Positions 43,801 through 50,186 of a stretch of DNA of 64,000 nt are shown here, one piece after another (the stretch's first letter is position 1; each line of letters starts with the position of its first letter). The stretch is from positions 496,001 through 560,000 of the forward strand of contig NZ_VTZS01000003.1 in NCBI RefSeq assembly GCF_008367235.1, given 5' to 3'. A model generated the notes under the pieces. It saw only the letters and a list, made by a program, of their open reading frames with translations, did not search any database and was not told where the DNA came from. The position numbers and the translations under genes are program-made. This stretch comes from Pareuzebyella sediminis (lineage in GTDB: Bacteria; Bacteroidota; Bacteroidia; Flavobacteriales; Flavobacteriaceae).

Positions 43801-45574
43801 TTCCGTTATCATCACGTTTCCAGATATAATCATCAAAATTGTCACCGGCATCTAGTACAACGCTGTCGCCGCACAGTTGAACCGTGCGCGAAAAACTACA
43901 ATCGGAAAGATCATCCAATAAAAAGTTGGTGGCGCCTGGAACGATGAAACCGCAGTTGTCGAAATCTGTAACGCTAGGATCATCCGTAATTTGATTGCTG
44001 TTTATGGCACCACGATAGGTAGAATAGGCCAAATTTTGAATAAGATCCGAACAGGCATCGATAAAGTCAAAGCAGTTTTCTGCCACTTGAACCCGCATGC
44101 GGATTTGGGCAATTGGATCACCCTGATTTACGAGGTAATCGGGTATGGTAAAGATGACCTCTCTTAAGGCCTCGTTATAGACATACGTAGTGCCAGGCGG
44201 CATGGTAATATTCGATTCGTCCAAGGTCACATTTATTGGCAACACATCTCGAATAGTATAATTTGTAGCATCGTCGTTGCCGATGTTTTCAAAGGATAGG
44301 ACGTAGTCCAGCAATTGTCCCAAGTGAACACCTTGTCCTGTAATGTCGTTACCCGAAATGTCTTCTACCTTCTTTTCCAAGACGATATTGGGTTCGATAA
44401 TTTCAACGGCAAATACCGCCAGAAAAGAGCCATATCCATCCCCGGTAGATGTAAACCGTAAGATGGCACCGCTTTCGCTATTGGGCAAAACCGAATTTAA
44501 GGGGTTGTTGAGGGTGAACAAATCGATATCGGTACCGAGGGTGTTTGTGCCATAGGGCGTTCTCGTCGGTACCTCGTTCCCATCATTGGTAATGGTGGAA
44601 TTGAAAAAGTTATTTGCCGGATTGAGCCCGGTTGATAAATTGGTAAAGCTTCCGCTGGAATTCGCCCTTAAAAAAAAACGATCATTAGTTATTCCGCGAT
44701 CTCCTTCCAGTGCCGCTACCCCTATTCTTGCGCGTACGGGGAACGGGTTTGGTAATGTCCGGAAGCCGTTTACTGCAACATCGACATTTCCGGCTGCGCT
44801 CGACATACCCGCATATCCGTCGAATGTTGATATGAATTTACCGGATTCATTAGGGTTTTCGTAGATAATGACCATTACCCATCCTGCCGAACTAGACCCC
44901 TGTCGGCGTCCCTTAGTGGCCCTTACATTGGCAACGGTATATTCACCGTTCGGATTGGTGTTGGAACGTACCAGGTCCGTGACATTTTTATAACATATAT
45001 AAGGAGAGTCCTTGAATGAATTATTGATGTTGGTGTAATCATAGCCATCATAGATAATGTCGTCTTCCTGACCCACAGGATCCGCAGCAGTATCGGCAGT
45101 CAAGTCGACATAACTGCCACCTGGCACACGAAATTTTATGTTGAACCAATCTTCTATTCTAGGGGTGCCACTAAACGGGGCGCCTCCGTTCGTACTGCGT
45201 TCATTTGGATATGTTGCTGCCCAATAAAGCCCAGCATATCGTACTTGGGAACAAGAGGGGTCACTTATATTAAGTTCTGCGCTACTGGAGCTAAAGGTTG
45301 AAGGGTCCCCGTCGATATCGATATATTCCATCCATAGCGAATTATTATTCGCTGTCCCGTTATAGGGGTCGTTTGCTTGGGCGGGATTTGATTCTGAAGC
45401 ACGGTTCAGAATATTGTTTCCGACGAATTCAATATCACCCCTTATCTCGATATTGCCCCCATTTAATCGTGGAGTAAAGGGAGCTACTTCTTGGGAGTAG
45501 GAATTGTAAAAAGCACACAAAAACCCAAATAATAGTAAGTACTTGTAATATGATGGAATATTCTTCTTGTTCAT
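31880..45574 (-). CDS. sprB: Giant SprB-like gliding-motility adhesin with type B T9SS sorting domain
   Basis: About 4,564 residues. I chose ATG 45574 (MNKKNIPSYYKYLLLFGF.., signal peptide ending SYSQ), one base after the sprD stop; the frame extends to 45601. About 30-400 is an N-terminal domain (NIEIRGDIEFVGNNIL), then a DUF11-like domain (about 400-510) and Ig-like parts to about 770. From there to about 4,470 I count about 42 SprB-type units of about 80-90 residues, each with a cysteine near the start (xxCFGxSDGxI) and GxYTVTVxDxxGC near the end. The C-terminus is a CHU_C domain (IPNFFTPNGDNENDFW..GDYWYVIQL) for type IX export. SprB is moved along the cell surface to drive gliding. Confidence 0.93.
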   Translation of the reverse strand: MNKKNIPSYYKYLLLFGFLCAFYNSYSQEVAPFTPRLNGGNIEIRGDIEFVGNNILNRASESNPAQANDPYNGTANNNSLWMEYIDIDGDPSTFSSSSAELNISDPSCSQVRYAGLYWAATYPNERSTNGGAPFSGTPRIEDWFNIKFRVPGGSYVDLTADTAADPVGQEDDIIYDGYDYTNINNSFKDSPYICYKNVTDLVRSNTNPNGEYTVANVRATKGRRQGSSSAGWVMVIIYENPNESGKFISTFDGYAGMSSAAGNVDVAVNGFRTLPNPFPVRARIGVAALEGDRGITNDRFFLRANSSGSFTNLSTGLNPANNFFNSTITNDGNEVPTRTPYGTNTLGTDIDLFTLNNPLNSVLPNSESGAILRFTSTGDGYGSFLAVFAVEIIEPNIVLEKKVEDISGNDITGQGVHLGQLLDYVLSFENIGNDDATNYTIRDVLPINVTLDESNITMPPGTTYVYNEALREVIFTIPDYLVNQGDPIAQIRMRVQVAENCFDFIDACSDLIQNLAYSTYRGAINSNQITDDPSVTDFDNCGFIVPGATNFLLDDLSDCSFSRTVQLCGDSVVLDAGDNFDDYIWKRDDNGNGVFDATDTTITDGDPDNDPSTMTVSQEGTYIVDKIVADPCKGFKEIMVVERFGSDRTNPIIEYYNTINNDADPTNDIQGEIVQCSVDGDLLPKIFLCGSNDEQPIQINILDAQSMSWEKLDEASCDAAPDDCANKNLTCVWNQVATGSDYTANTAGKYRLVINYQNGCFNRYYFDVFQNTLDIQYNKTDMLCGNDGNITITNLGSNYGYQLVNVSTNSIIVPFSANGGPSFDIAGNGSYRVDVVQLDGSGNPIDGACIFSTPDIGILNRIFNVDVEKTDASCTGFGSITLSALNAVGQYYYEVSQGGNTVDTFGPSDDNTYTFTNLNPGIYDYMVTTDDGCAETGQVEIIDNTDLAIEARVSQHITCKEGNILMSSDGGKTPHTYAIWSYTDDNGVSVTSYNNPSEIPASEYQTSQIFDIYDPGFYTFIVVDRNNCVAFSNTVEIEFRPAAEYDPTSVTDVLCFGDATGAIQFNLVDDNGYQLTYYLFDGTTFDEDNYDYTNAIATNASGNFPGLPAGDYAVVINQRKGSASCDYFEYHTISTPSTGLDATSVLIQEYTCTQDAIIEAQNVTGGTAPYSYSIDGINFTPDSTPNANRFENLIDGTYTITVRDNAGCTFLTDPITIAPLNEPSDLTFMATQPLCPALTSDVTVSVLDGNAPFTYEITAPAANVVNNGNNAVFSGLSAGTYTFRVSDAKGCSISESYTIAPTIPLTVNGQLDNNVTCFGLSDGAITFTVSDFTMSYDYEITGPTTVSVNAETSNTIPLSGLSAGTYSITVTDNDTNCTDTTSITVSAPPSALVISNLDVTDITCSATGTNPGSVVITASDGWGGFEYELEDPSGAVTGPQPTNSFTGLTDTSGNYIVTVRDAGGCEVTQTFALTPLVSPNLDVSANSLCYDSTTGLTLTANVVSGGVAPFQYRLNGGSYQSNTSFTGLGPGSYTVEVIDGKNCTGSASIDVFPTLAASASLIKDLDCSATPDAEINVTITGGNPSFTYEVFRDGSSIQAAVAAPSNPFSYFTTTAGTYEFVITDSESCTVTTNQVAVTANTPPTVNEISTDPLCNSSTDGIAELQISGGTPPYQIVFDGSAPSAQATYTGLSAGTYAYSVTDAKGCVVTDDITLNAPPVLLPGTIDVVQDYRCDNTSAVLQVINYGGGTPGYTFSIDGINFQASDTFNTNITAGTYTITVRDSNGCIAQTPAVTIDSLDPPTDLNFAQTSPVCPAVVSDVTVTVTGGTAPLMYEIIAPAASVVNNGGNNLFSGLTPGTYTFQVTDDRGCTILENYTVADIPRVSVLSQLTGNVSCFGLSDGEFTFTVTDFVSTYSYTVENSSATIVQSQTNINLTVPVAVTGLVADTYTVTITDDTTNCTDTSVVTVDGPAAALGFSFTNTPVTCIENATISVSATGGWGSYEYQLENTVGPAIVYPYQGSSTFTNVPSGSYTIYVRDAGGCVVDRPIIIDPAETPTIAVSASSDYCFDGTDQAMLLIDVTDGVAPYSYSINGGALTSSGGSPISISNLIPGTYNIQVTDAYGCVSNVITGTIEPQLTASAIVSKALDCTASPDAIIDVAIANGYTPYAAYEVSSDAGASWSLPTAIVGSGFSYTTPSAGTYLFRVTDNRGCAVSAQAVIEPIDSPDITSIVQTADILCNGDAGASIQINLDNTRGVAPYAISVVNTTTSTNYGSQTSGLPAGTYEVTVTDAKSCSDMEVIVIGEPDPITYNINLMPITCDTSSGTNPGSITVENVTGGTLGFTYYLTGNNGYSASQVEPTGGDYTFTILEFGIYEVDVVDANGCSVVTTNIIASPPDDLDIDVSTATADCVTGGTAVVTVTTAILGTNYEFGILDSFGVPYASTYFPPDVSNGPTRTFTGLTPGITYTFVVHDITTNCYYFETAAAPIDSPSNLTATLDAVNNITCTGSADGNVSFTFDNYAGDATSVDYEIFNSQSNLTTGITGSSAVNPPGVGTGVSVSNLGPLPYGVYYILFTEVGGTFAGCTSASAQFTITESTNLLQVTAALERNDNCYTNAGQVSAVGQFGTAPYEYQIALATDPAPTAATWSGGSTNVFNVEGGNYTVYIKDANNCIQSDGVVVPTDPSSEISVVAADQCTADEGTFSATITLDVGGIAPYSIRVDGAAPQAAPALANAGDTMIVTGLSSGAHTFEILDANGCGELENITLFAPLTVLANLTADEFCNPANSGEVTVTANGGSGTYSYTQITPAGPTNASGIFIGLTHSINYTFEVEDTVTNCTAQVSITLPAPSVPAFSLEATDVSCFGGSDGTITVTLAPGNIDVPYLYSLDGGTTTQASNVFTGLTQGTYNVTVVSSKGCDDTQSIDIAEPSQLDISASASAFSCDDSASTITVTVNNDGLGNPSGTGPYVYSFDNGANYQASNSYQVPFGSPDINVVVRDANGCTDSETVPIPVVQQVTASINQIQAIDCNNGAEIIEIVAANGSGSYIYTELPSGAVIADPTNITINQPGTYAYEITDTVTNCSVTVEHVVAPFDLIDATATVISDATCSESADGTIEVTITGYTGTFNYQVLDNFGGFIAGASGADNATSDPYTFGVPTSLPAGTYTVQITETAYPQCVAETNTVTVDAPEPISLQLVDNVNANCNEANAIVTVQATGGTAPYTYGATISGAGIPGSFPFDATVELDPAVSLDWDIYARDSNGCIIAAPLAVTVGADTLPDITLALDDKCADEGSFSITVSLDATNNGISPYTMSINGSAFQSILGFPYTYTNLTSGIYAIEIRDANGCGEVENITIDPELRITADVVSQPSCNTNDGIIQYTVIGGDASNAVSLLNASTMADTGLTPTGNQFTGVPFGNYIVRVTDTPITATSCTADAPVSLEEPTPVTLLASDKTDVSCPGASDGTITVNLAPPSVGVNDNPPYTFEITDGSTTITQLSNLFTGLAAGVYDITVTSNRNCIATDQVTIIEPIALDANVTNVVPFACDMNNAEQVAQIEITITPGTGTPDYFYRVNGGSFLPTGGTVFTYDVLNAGTYDFEIRDANGCTFLLPTQTIDPINSFVPTVSQVASITCAGPEEVLITVADDGNPHVYTFELLPIGNPNGVQTASTNTTANYNLTAVGSYTFRITDTATGCYVDTAPYEILPYDLIDVVATPTSSVTCFGDSNGIVEINITGYSGSYDYEVLTQAGASVQTGSGNTSTNPMAITGLSGGNYFVRVTETTAPGCFEDSNTITIASPDMPLVADATPVGSATCTDDQGEILVDVTGGYGPYDIVLNNTTSGQTYTANNVQAMLFTGLSSGNYDVTVTDSGGCVATDTEVLATPTPITANAIPLVTDLSCYDNTDGTVTAVVTGGGSGSYEYRLNYYDAAGATIEFSSGQQSSSTFTGLGEGVYSVTVVDGWNCDVETNQVRINEPSEVTSSLTQTSAMTCATEAELLLTASGGTGPYQYSTDNLNFVPMSGGNTHTFNIAAGNEGTYQYYVIDAQGCAANVSNSVSIEAIPELILYVDNSSAVINCTGENTAIIYADAEGGLGNYNYELYNAYNGTALNAADRIAGPQTSGTFADLTAGTYYVNVTSGDCMAPPQEVIITEPLPLTYTDSVSNVTCVGENDGSISVTLEGGSGGYQYAISPRLDKFDTENVFDELPGSPTGITYTVIAQDQNGCFIELQYTIFEPEPLVATVVTTPETCEEDLDGTITIEITGGTAPFRTSLNNLDDFEQDRLIYTGLAPGAYFVYVRDANDCEYVVPAVVDQGVNLNAEVTPVYGCNDTIPNNYVNIILEDETIAGDVMYALDSTDPLDMQLNPYFRDMTPGAHFVTVASSSGCIKTYDFEIMDFEPLTLTLQQNNINEITAIAQGGREAYTFYFGDIDNGPDNTFVINRTDTYEVTVVDENGCEALASIYIEFIDIEIPNFFTPNGDNENDFWKPRNIQQFPEILIKIYDRYGRVVAHISQDHTGWDGKYNEKELPSGDYWYVIQLNGENDEREFFGHFTLYR
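34155..35985 (-). repeat. Super-repeat D in sprB (seven units)
   Basis: Protein-level copy of the segment at 35985-37785, unit for unit: both include a KCADEGSF/QCTADEGTF unit, a DANGCGE(V/L)ENIT join, a DVSC(P/F)G.SDGTITV unit and an (A/L)P(F/Y)DLID..AT segment followed by ITGY(T/S)G and an ET...C ending. DNA identity is visibly lower than protein similarity. Confidence 0.7.
35985..37785 (-). repeat. Super-repeat C in sprB (seven units)
   Basis: Partner of the repeat at 34155-35985. The period is about 1,800-1,830 bases (about 605 residues). Boundaries are taken from matching protein motifs and are good to about 50 bases. Confidence 0.7.
38670..40405 (-). repeat. Super-repeat B in sprB (seven units)
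   Basis: Copy of 40405-42140. Shared markers in the same order are SIDGINF, CPA(V/L).SDVTV, APAA(S/N)VVNNG, NV(S/T)CFGLSDG, a GGWG/DGWG unit, LDC(T/S)A(S/T)PDA and LCN.(S/G)..G. Confidence 0.75.
40405..42140 (-). repeat. Super-repeat A in sprB (seven units)
   Basis: Partner of 38670-40405, tandem with it. The period is about 1,735 bases (about 578 residues). Markers such as the APAANVVNNG loop and NVTCFGLSDG occur once per copy, so the period is well defined. Confidence 0.75.
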
Positions 45575-45575
45575 T

Positions 45576-47681
45576 TTAGGCCAAGTGATTTGGTTTGACA
45601 CGCATAATCCACATTTTGTCGTTATACGTATCGTTCAGGTTGGTATAGTAAGAAAGAAGGGCATTGTTCCACGATTCGTGCCTTTTTAAATACACGTATC
45701 TCCAGTTGTTTTCCGGGTTTATAAAGTAACTGGCACTAAGCCCATAGGAGTTTAAGAGCTTAACAAAGCGATTCGCATTCTTGGGGTTGGCGAAAACATT
45801 GGCTATAATGTAGAAGCCTGAACCTATACCTTCAATTTTATAGGTTTTTGGATTTAGTTCGTTCGCCGACACACGATCTTTTACGATGACATTGGCCTGA
45901 AGAACATCACCTTCATATTTGGCGGATTTTTCTTTGATTTTGTCCACATTGCTGGCATACGACTCGTTGCTGTATTTATTGTCGACGTTCATAATCCACA
46001 GGTCACCGGTATAGGCGCCGTTCATGTTTGTCTTGTGCGCCTCCAAAGCCTCTTGCCAAGTATCGAATCTTTTAAGGTACACATACTTTAGACCGTTATC
46101 TGGATTCGATATGTAATCGGCCGAGACACCTTTTCTATCGAGGTCGTTGATGAATTTTTCCATATAGCGCCCGCCTTTGTATACATTTGCTACCACATAA
46201 TACCCGTCTTCGACGCCATCGAGATTTTTGAACTTGCGGCTTTTGACCGAGGTAGTCGTTGGTTTAACGGTTTTAAATGTGTTTCGTGTTTTGTCTTGCA
46301 CCGAAACAGGTCTATGCATGTTCTGCCCTTTTTGCGCCAACGCATCTTTTGAAAGAGCCCTATTATGTGTAGCAGTTGGTTTTTCAGCATCCGTATAGGC
46401 GGTCTGTGTTTGTGGGGCAGAGCGCTCTTGGCCTTTTAGAAACAAGTTTTCGGCACGCTTTTCAAGATCGGGTCTTTGACCGTTGGTTTCGTTACGAACC
46501 ATGTTCATGACCATGTTAAAACGTCTTTCCAAGTCCTTTTGGCGACTATTTTCCAAAGAGTCTTGACGAAACATTAGTTCTTCGATGATGGCATCGTTCT
46601 CTGCGAGCTTTCGTTTTAGCTCTTCTATTTCTTCGTTGGATGCCATTGTATTCTGATCAACCTTTTGTTTGTCTACAAGGTCGTCTTCATAATCTTCTTC
46701 CAGCATGACCCTGTCTTCGGTTAGGTTGGGTGTAAATGAGTAGGCAAATGAGATTTCATGGGTCACTCCCAGGTTGTCAAAATCACCCCCCAGACCTTTT
46801 TCCATGGTATACCCTAGGGAAAGTCTTCGGTTAATATTAAAGCCGGCTCCGGCAGATGCGCCGTAGAAGCTGTCATAGCCTCCCTGTAACCAGCCCAGTT
46901 TCGGCAAATCAAGAATAAGACTCCCTCCGAACGAAAGGTCTTGGGCTTGTGTTTCGGTAGTAGCAAAACGGTTTTGGCCGTTCATGCGCACTCGTGCCAA
47001 AGGCATAAGGCGAGCACTTTCCATGATACCCGAGGCATTATTAAACCGATGGGTATATTGAAGGTGGCTCGAGTAGGTTTTATCAGCGAAATCGGTTAAT
47101 GATTTACTGGTTTTGAGATTGTAATCAAAGAGATTTTCGGCAAACATACCGAAGTCAAAATTTCCAAATGATATATTGAACCCAGGTTGAAAGGATAGGA
47201 CGTTGCTGTCTTCTGTACCGTTGAGGCGAAAATCATTGGGGTCTACAACGTCGATATTATTTCTATTAAGACCGGTACTGTAATAGGCTAGGTTTGCCCC
47301 AAAAGTAAAGTTGCTTTTTTCGCTGAGTTTGACTCCGTAAGCATAGTTCGCTAAAACCCCTGTATTGGAAACGGGGCCGATCTTTTGATTGTAAAGACTG
47401 AGTCCTAATCCGCTTCTATCACCTATTCGACCGCTATAACTCAAAAAATAGGTTTGATCATTATCTTTGAATTCTACTGATTGGTTTCTGTGTAGAAGGT
47501 TGATATAGGACTTATCTTCCTGAACTGTAGAAAAGGTAGGATTGATCAAAAACCTATTGAATTTCAACAGGTTTTGGGAGGCGGGACTGTACAATAGTAC
47601 CGGGTCATCTTCTTGTGCTTGTATTTGTGAAAATGACAGCATGGCAAAAAGAGCCACGGCTATATGCTTAACAAATTTCAT
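45576..47681 (-). CDS. sprD: SprD-like PorP/SprF barrel fused to coiled coil and two SPOR-like domains
   Basis: 701 residues with a signal peptide (1-22, IQAQ). Residues about 25-320 are a PorP/SprF barrel (QNLLKFNRFLINPTFSTV..., GRIGDRSGLGLSLYNQKIGPVSNTG). An acidic linker leads to a coiled coil (about 345-400, EEIEELKRKLAENDAIIEEL). Two similar domains at about 500-585 and 625-701 (YYVVANVYKGGRYMEKFI; FYIIANVFANPKNANRFV; each with YVYLKR and LWIMNV/MWIMRV) look like SPOR modules, which bind denuded peptidoglycan. The barrel would sit in the outer membrane with the tail in the periplasm. The position matches sprD of F. johnsoniae; the symbol is given on synteny. Confidence 0.82.
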   Translation of the reverse strand: MKFVKHIAVALFAMLSFSQIQAQEDDPVLLYSPASQNLLKFNRFLINPTFSTVQEDKSYINLLHRNQSVEFKDNDQTYFLSYSGRIGDRSGLGLSLYNQKIGPVSNTGVLANYAYGVKLSEKSNFTFGANLAYYSTGLNRNNIDVVDPNDFRLNGTEDSNVLSFQPGFNISFGNFDFGMFAENLFDYNLKTSKSLTDFADKTYSSHLQYTHRFNNASGIMESARLMPLARVRMNGQNRFATTETQAQDLSFGGSLILDLPKLGWLQGGYDSFYGASAGAGFNINRRLSLGYTMEKGLGGDFDNLGVTHEISFAYSFTPNLTEDRVMLEEDYEDDLVDKQKVDQNTMASNEEIEELKRKLAENDAIIEELMFRQDSLENSRQKDLERRFNMVMNMVRNETNGQRPDLEKRAENLFLKGQERSAPQTQTAYTDAEKPTATHNRALSKDALAQKGQNMHRPVSVQDKTRNTFKTVKPTTTSVKSRKFKNLDGVEDGYYVVANVYKGGRYMEKFINDLDRKGVSADYISNPDNGLKYVYLKRFDTWQEALEAHKTNMNGAYTGDLWIMNVDNKYSNESYASNVDKIKEKSAKYEGDVLQANVIVKDRVSANELNPKTYKIEGIGSGFYIIANVFANPKNANRFVKLLNSYGLSASYFINPENNWRYVYLKRHESWNNALLSYYTNLNDTYNDKMWIMRVKPNHLA

Positions 47682-47687
47682 GGTGGG

Positions 47688-49961
47688 TTATCTGATAACG
47701 GTTATGGTACCTTGTTTTAAAGTTTCTGTGGCGTTTTTGATGACATAATAGAAGACCATGTTCTGTTTTGGGAAAACCATTGAAGATTCTGGCCAGTTGT
47801 TTTGATAATTGGTAGAATTCAGAACTTCTACTCCTTTAGCATTATATATGACAACATTAACATCTGATTTATTGGAATATGAATTCGGAATCACCCATTG
47901 ATCATTGGCTCCATCGGCATTCGGGGTAATAACGTTAGGTATATTAAATAGGTCTAGATAAGAAACCGTAATGGGTCTGCTTATTTCACAGTTGTCGATA
48001 TTTGCGATAAGTAAATAGCTGCCTTCTTCTGAAAAGGTTACTGAAGCAGAGCTACTTATCTCAATGTTGTCGGCGTTTAACCAACGGTAAGACGTTCCAC
48101 CGCTAGCGGTTACGGTCTTAGAGCTTCCTTCAGGAAAAACTACGTCACCGGTAACATCCAAAGCAATGAGGTCTGGATTTAATGGTTGAATATCGATTTC
48201 ATTCGATAGCACTGGGCAGTCCCCCCTTAAGATTACCAATCGATATGTTCCTGGCTGGGTGGCATTGATCTGTGGGTCCGATGTGTTTATGGATGAACCA
48301 TTTCGCTGCCAGGCGAAAGTCTCTCCATTAAGATCTGCCGCGGTGTTTATAGTAATAACGTCTGATGTACTACAGTATACGGTGCTCGAACTATTGATCG
48401 TAAGCGTTTCGCTACTGCTTAGCTGAACAGGCAGCGTATTTGAAGTGGTGGTGAGGCCGCCCAAAGCGCCATCTAATTCATACGTGCCGTTTTCTGTACT
48501 GGCGGTCAGACTTATAGAAGGTGATGTTTCTGCTGAAACTATTGTTCCATCCTTTTTCCATTGAAAGGTGAACGACGAGCTTGTATCGGCGGTAACGTCT
48601 AGTTCTGACATATCGGCCAATACGGCATAGATTTTATCGATTTCGAGCACAATGCTAGAATTGGCACAAGATTCGTAGCTAGTTCCATAATCTATTTCAA
48701 GGCGGAATGCTGTAGGGGTTACGACTTCGGTCGGTTCGGAGTTTATTGTGGTTGACGAACAAGCGCCCCCCGTTTGTGTTACAGCGGCGTAATACGTTCC
48801 GGGTTGGGTGATATTCAATACCGCAGAATTGGAGCTAGGTATAGCAGCCCCGTTTAAGAACCATTCATAGGTTGGAACGCTGGCGTCGGTGGTAACCGTC
48901 AGTGCTTGGGTCTGGCCTGGTAAAACAACTATATTGGCTCCATTGTCCCGCGAAACGGTAAATGCCCCTGAATTGCTTATTGTAACCGGCTCCGATCTTT
49001 CGGTACAAAGTCCTGTGCCTTTTATTTCAACAGTATAATCACCGATAAAATCCGGATTATTCGTGTCTATGGTATAGGAGAATCCGCCTATCTGTGCGGG
49101 TTGTACGGTGACCCCATCCTTGAACCAAGTATAGATATAATTCGCATCTTGCACATTCGCCTCTAATGGAGGAGCCGGATCTCCCGCACAAAGCGAAGTT
49201 GAAGTGGGCGTGTTGATGGCTATTCCTGAGCTTGTTCCTGTATTTATTATGATATGGTTAGACTCTGTGTTTGCATTGAAGGTACAATCTCCGTAGTCTA
49301 TATATACAAAGTATTCTCCTGAGCCATCTGTCTCGATGGAGGGTCCTGTTTCTGGAAGTTGAGTGCCACTCCTGAACCAAGAATACTGATAGGTATTTAA
49401 ATCGGCTGAAGGTACATTGTCAACGCTCAAGGTAATGGAGTTTCCTCCACAAGCTTGAAGAGTTCCTGGCGTTGTACCGTCACCATCAGGGCTGATATGT
49501 AGATTAGAGGTATACCCTAAATAATACATAGAATAGGCCGGTGAAGCTTGGCCAGTAGATGCTGGGTTGGTACTTCGAACCCTTAATTTGTATCCGTCTC
49601 CTTGGGTGTCGATGGGTATGGAAAATTCAAAACCCGGATCTTGTACGACACTATTGCTCGATTCACGGGCAAGTTCGACAGCGTTTGTAAAATCACCATT
49701 AAAGTCGGATAGTTCTAAAATCCATTCATTGCCACTGTTGGGGCTACCTGCCCAGTCTACGGTGGCATAGTATTGGTTGAACCCTCCGTTGTTACCTGCG
49801 CATATTCTGTTCCATTGACAGTTTCCGCTGTTGCAGGTAATGTTTGGGTTGTTTGCAGGTTTGGGAGCGTTGATAGCCACAGCTTGGGCCGATAGCTCGG
49901 TTACGGCCATGAATAGAAGGGCCATGAAGAATAGATGTGATGTATTGAATTTTGTGCGCAT
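47688..49961 (-). CDS. sprC: SprC-like secreted protein with Ig-like domains and type B T9SS sorting domain
   Basis: 757 residues with a signal peptide (about 1-26, TELSAQA). After an N-terminal domain (NPNITCNSGNCQWNRICAGNNGGFNQYY) come several Ig/PKD-like beta-sandwich segments with the pattern YxYxWFRxGxxLPxTGPSIxTxxSGEYxVxI. The C-terminus is a CHU_C/gliding-associated sorting domain (IPNVITPNADGANDQWVIPN...VVIYNAKGVEVLNS). It is exported by the type IX system. It heads the operon on the strand shared with sprD (6 bases away), sprB and sprF, the order described for F. johnsoniae. remF and remG are not upstream; glnS lies there on the other strand. Confidence 0.85.
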   Translation of the reverse strand: MRTKFNTSHLFFMALLFMAVTELSAQAVAINAPKPANNPNITCNSGNCQWNRICAGNNGGFNQYYATVDWAGSPNSGNEWILELSDFNGDFTNAVELARESSNSVVQDPGFEFSIPIDTQGDGYKLRVRSTNPASTGQASPAYSMYYLGYTSNLHISPDGDGTTPGTLQACGGNSITLSVDNVPSADLNTYQYSWFRSGTQLPETGPSIETDGSGEYFVYIDYGDCTFNANTESNHIIINTGTSSGIAINTPTSTSLCAGDPAPPLEANVQDANYIYTWFKDGVTVQPAQIGGFSYTIDTNNPDFIGDYTVEIKGTGLCTERSEPVTISNSGAFTVSRDNGANIVVLPGQTQALTVTTDASVPTYEWFLNGAAIPSSNSAVLNITQPGTYYAAVTQTGGACSSTTINSEPTEVVTPTAFRLEIDYGTSYESCANSSIVLEIDKIYAVLADMSELDVTADTSSSFTFQWKKDGTIVSAETSPSISLTASTENGTYELDGALGGLTTTSNTLPVQLSSSETLTINSSSTVYCSTSDVITINTAADLNGETFAWQRNGSSINTSDPQINATQPGTYRLVILRGDCPVLSNEIDIQPLNPDLIALDVTGDVVFPEGSSKTVTASGGTSYRWLNADNIEISSSASVTFSEEGSYLLIANIDNCEISRPITVSYLDLFNIPNVITPNADGANDQWVIPNSYSNKSDVNVVIYNAKGVEVLNSTNYQNNWPESSMVFPKQNMVFYYVIKNATETLKQGTITVIR

Positions 49962-50186
49962 AAGTAGGTGTAGTTTTGGGGGTTACTACGAGTGTGCCGT
50001 GTCTGATTTGGGATGAAACGTGCACTATATACTATAACAAATATGGTGCATATTCCGAGGGTAGTGAATTTAATGTTGTATTAAGGAAGAAAAGTGTTGT
50101 GAAATGATGGTATTTGTATGAAAGGTCATTCAAAGTGGGACTATTTATGCATTTTGACTACCTTTAGGGCCTTAAAAAACTACCTT

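Noticed and set aside
32691-44864. Many plus-strand ORFs of 60-160 codons opposite the giant adhesin gene, such as 37484-37963
   Set aside because: They are antisense shadows of a long repetitive gene with biased composition. They have odd composition, no recognisable domains and no promoters.
31880-45574. A CRISPR array or tandem DNA satellite in the repetitive region
   Set aside because: The repetition is at protein level, with units of about 80-90 residues and diverged DNA. There are no short identical repeats with regular spacers.
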